DNA from: Leucothrix mucor
Lineage (GTDB): Bacteria; Pseudomonadota; Gammaproteobacteria; Thiotrichales; Thiotrichaceae
Reading direction: 5' to 3'
DNA: 8,203 bases
NCBI GenBank assembly: GCA_015662325.1
Contig: DQUJ01000125.1
Span: forward strand, 1 to 8,203
Shown here in pieces: positions 6,400 to 8,203 of the stretch. Position 1 is the stretch's first letter. The number at the start of each line of letters is the position of its first letter. The translations under genes were made by a program, and so were the position numbers. The notes beneath the pieces were generated by a model, which made no database searches, was not told the DNA's origin, and saw nothing but the letters and a program-made list of their open reading frames with translations.

Positions 6400-7796
6400 G
6401 TGCTTCATCTACTAAAAACCCGTCTACAACAGATATAAAAGCCACTGAGCAAGAACTACGTGGATTATCCGAAACTGTCTTAAAGCTTGCTAAAAAATAC
6501 GGCGCATCTGATGCCGAATTATCCCTCAACCGTGGCGCGGGTTTATCGGTAGAAGTGCATAAAGAAAATGTCGATAAATTAGAATATCACCGTGATCAAG
6601 GTTTAAGCCTAACGGTTTACTTTGGACAAAACCAAGGCTCTGCGACCACAGGCGATATTTCCCCACAAGCGATTGAAGATACCGTCAAAGCCGCCTGTAA
6701 TATTGCTAAGTTTACGGGTGAAGATGAATACACAGGGCTTGCAGATGCCGATTTAATGGCACAAGAGTTTCCTGATTTGGATTTATATCACCCGTGGGAT
6801 TTGCAAGCAGAACAAGCGATTGAAATAGCGATTGAATGTGAAGCGGCAGGGCTTCAATTTGATAAGCGTATTATCAACTCCGATGGTGCTAGCATCAGCA
6901 CTTACAGTGGTTTAGCTCTAATCGCTAACTCACATGGTTTTACGGGTGTTGTGCCTTCTAGCCGACATAGCTTAAGTTGTTCGGTTATTGCGAACGAGAA
7001 AGGTGATGTCAATGACACATCGGGAATGCAACGTGATTATTGGTACAGTACAACGCGTTTGCATGAACAACTGGATGCGAGTAAAAGTATCGGAATAAAA
7101 GCCGCCGAGCGTACTTTGGCGCGTTTAAAGGGGAAACAAATTAGTACCCGAAAAGCACCTATACTCTATTCGGCAGAAATGGCGCGCAGTTTGATTGGGC
7201 ATTTTACGGGAGCGATTAGTGGCGGTTCTCAATACCGTAAATCCAGCTATTTGCTGGATTGTGTGACAAGACAACATGAAAAAGATCAACGCGTATTTCC
7301 TGATTTTATTCATCTTCATGAACAGCCGTTGATTCCTCAAGCCTTTGGTAGCAGCATTTTTGACAAAGAAGGTGTTGTAACTAAAAACCGCGATATTGTC
7401 GTTGATGGCATTGTACAAAACTATATTCTAAGCAGTTATACGGCCCGTCAATTGGGTTTGAAAACCACTGCGAATGCAGGTGGAACACATAACCTAACCT
7501 TGGATAGCACTGGACAAAGCTTTGATGATTTACTAAAAGAGCTTGATACAGGCTTTTTAGTGACTGAACTGATTGGCAGTGGGATCAATGGCGTCACAGG
7601 TGATTATTCACGCGGCGCATCAGGTTATTGGGTTGAAAAAGGCGAGATTCAATACCCTGTAGAAGAGGTGACAATCGCAGGAAACCTAAAAGATATGTTG
7701 CGCAATATAGTTGCAGTAGGAAGCGATGTAGATACTCGCTCGGCTACTCGAACAGGTTCAATCTTGATTGAGGAAATGATGATAGCAGGGAGTTAG
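6396..7796 (+). CDS. pmbA: PmbA (TldE), partner subunit of the TldD/TldE protease
   Basis: The protein has 466 residues, against about 450 in E. coli. PmbA/TldE is homologous to TldD but has no HExxxH zinc site, and none is visible here; it completes the substrate cleft of the heterodimer. Family features in order: [12 protein letters not shown] near the N-terminus, [65 protein letters not shown], and the C-terminal [20 protein letters not shown] (from residue 402) followed by [14 protein letters not shown]. It overlaps tldD by four bases (ATGA) and has a strong Shine-Dalgarno. The extra length comes from an N-terminal tail of about 25 residues and a small insertion after YLLD. No precursor peptide or toxin-antitoxin gene is visible nearby, so its local substrate is unknown. 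Confidence 0.95.
   Translation: MSASSTKNPSTTDIKATEQELRGLSETVLKLAKKYGASDAELSLNRGAGLSVEVHKENVDKLEYHRDQGLSLTVYFGQNQGSATTGDISPQAIEDTVKAACNIAKFTGEDEYTGLADADLMAQEFPDLDLYHPWDLQAEQAIEIAIECEAAGLQFDKRIINSDGASISTYSGLALIANSHGFTGVVPSSRHSLSCSVIANEKGDVNDTSGMQRDYWYSTTRLHEQLDASKSIGIKAAERTLARLKGKQISTRKAPILYSAEMARSLIGHFTGAISGGSQYRKSSYLLDCVTRQHEKDQRVFPDFIHLHEQPLIPQAFGSSIFDKEGVVTKNRDIVVDGIVQNYILSSYTARQLGLKTTANAGGTHNLTLDSTGQSFDDLLKELDTGFLVTELIGSGINGVTGDYSRGASGYWVEKGEIQYPVEEVTIAGNLKDMLRNIVAVGSDVDTRSATRTGSILIEEMMIAGS
7240..7260. repeat. Perfect 8-base inverted repeat within pmbA
   Basis: AATCCAGC (7240-7247) and GCTGGATT (7253-7260) flank a 5-base loop. It lies in conserved KSSYLLD codons, so it may be incidental to coding. 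No T-tract follows. Confidence 0.4.
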
Positions 7797-7831
7797 GTAG
7801 GGAGTCCTCTCCCTTGTTCCTTGCTTTTTTT
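7797..7831 (+). terminator. Candidate intrinsic terminator of tldD-pmbA
   Basis: AGGGAG (7799-7804) pairs with CTCCCT (7809-7814) around a TCCT loop just after the pmbA stop. A run of seven T residues follows at 7825-7831. Ten bases between stem and T-run are more than in a standard terminator, so efficiency is uncertain, but the position fits the operon's end. Confidence 0.5.
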
Positions 7832-8203
7832 GCTAATGCTTCATCAATAGGTTGATTTACAGGGGGGGAGTTTTTGAGCCGACAAAAAGGCAATGATTTT
7901 TTTATTATCATCATCACTTAATGCGTTAGCAATAGCGCCCATGTCTGTCTCTTTACCGCCTTCAATGGTGAATTTATCGCCTTTTCTATCGCCTGATTTA
8001 TATTATTCCATAATATCTACAAACGTTTCACTGCTGAAACTTGCTATTGAAGGCACTTTTCCATTGCTACTTACTGTTGCCATCAGCTCCATGACACGTA
8101 CCACATTTGTTTTTAACCAGTTCGGCATCATCTGCAAAAGCATTCTAAAAAGAAAAGCTTGCAGAAATTAATAAAGAAAGTACGAGGCAGTTTGTTTAAT
8201 CAT
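7815..8203 (-). pseudogene. Decayed class I c-type cytochrome gene (remnant of a probable diheme protein)
   Basis: Read on the minus strand, three frame segments together give a c-type cytochrome. A start ATG (8203-8201) begins a short frame ending at TAA 8170-8168. A second frame gives LVLSLLISASFSF, a stop (TAG 8147-8145), NAFA as a likely signal cleavage site, then DDAELVKNKCGTCHGADGNS with heme motif CGTCH (8105-8091). It stops at TAG 8069-8067. The first frame resumes with SNGKVPSIASFSSETFVDIM, meets TAA (8005-8003), and continues YKSGDRKGDKF through TDMGAIANALSDDD to FLSAQKLPP. The TDM..IA..LS block resembles cytochromes of the flavocytochrome c/c4-like type. At a run of seven C residues (7868-7862) the frame is lost again. 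With one C fewer it reads VNQPIDEALAKKARNKG, like the linker before a second heme domain, which is absent. At least five lesions make it non-functional. The gene may begin outside the window. Confidence 0.75.

Noticed and set aside
4912..7796. TldD/PmbA as part of a local modified-peptide (RiPP) biosynthesis cluster
   Set aside because: No short precursor gene, cyclodehydratase, radical SAM enzyme or exporter is visible. The pair is a widespread housekeeping protease and alone does not indicate a cluster.
7893..8171. Plus-strand 92-residue ORF that looks hydrophobic
   Set aside because: It is antisense to the cytochrome remnant, whose heme motif and conserved blocks explain the sequence better. 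No ribosome-binding site was seen.

Overview
The window looks like ordinary chromosomal DNA of an AT-rich proteobacterium. A gammaproteobacterium is most likely, because the maf-rng-nit-tldD-pmbA order and the protein motifs fit that class best, but a betaproteobacterium is not excluded. It carries conserved housekeeping genes, one small periplasmic stress-type gene and one decayed cytochrome gene. I found no phage, CRISPR, toxin-antitoxin, tRNA or rRNA signals, and no convincing undescribed system. The parts not explained by standard genes are a mobile-repeat remnant at about 1676-1756 and a heavily broken c-type cytochrome gene on the minus strand at the right end.

Layout. Bases 1-1652 hold a tight plus-strand operon: the 3' end of nadD (NAD synthesis), rsfS (ribosome silencing), rlmH (23S rRNA methylation) and maf (nucleotide pyrophosphatase). 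A 182-base gap with a dRS3-like palindrome and a second, degraded palindrome follows. Then come rng (RNase G) and a nitrilase-family amidase gene, whose GTG start overlaps the rng stop by one base. A hairpin at 4238-4265 separates these from a convergent minus-strand gene for an exported Spy/CpxP-like protein. A 210-base AT-rich divergent spacer carries a candidate promoter for tldD-pmbA, the two subunits of the TldD/TldE zinc protease, which overlap by ATGA. A hairpin with a T-tract follows pmbA, and the cytochrome remnant runs to the window edge on the minus strand.

How the genes relate. Much of the left part concerns ribosomes and RNA: RsfS and RlmH act on the large subunit, and RNase G matures 16S rRNA and turns over mRNA. 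NadD and Maf act on nucleotides and the nitrilase probably repairs a metabolite. TldD/TldE is a cytosolic protease known for processing modified peptides and degrading unfolded antitoxin; no peptide precursor gene is visible beside it. The cytochrome remnant resembles electron carriers common in sulfur-oxidising and other respiratory proteobacteria, a weak hint about lifestyle only.
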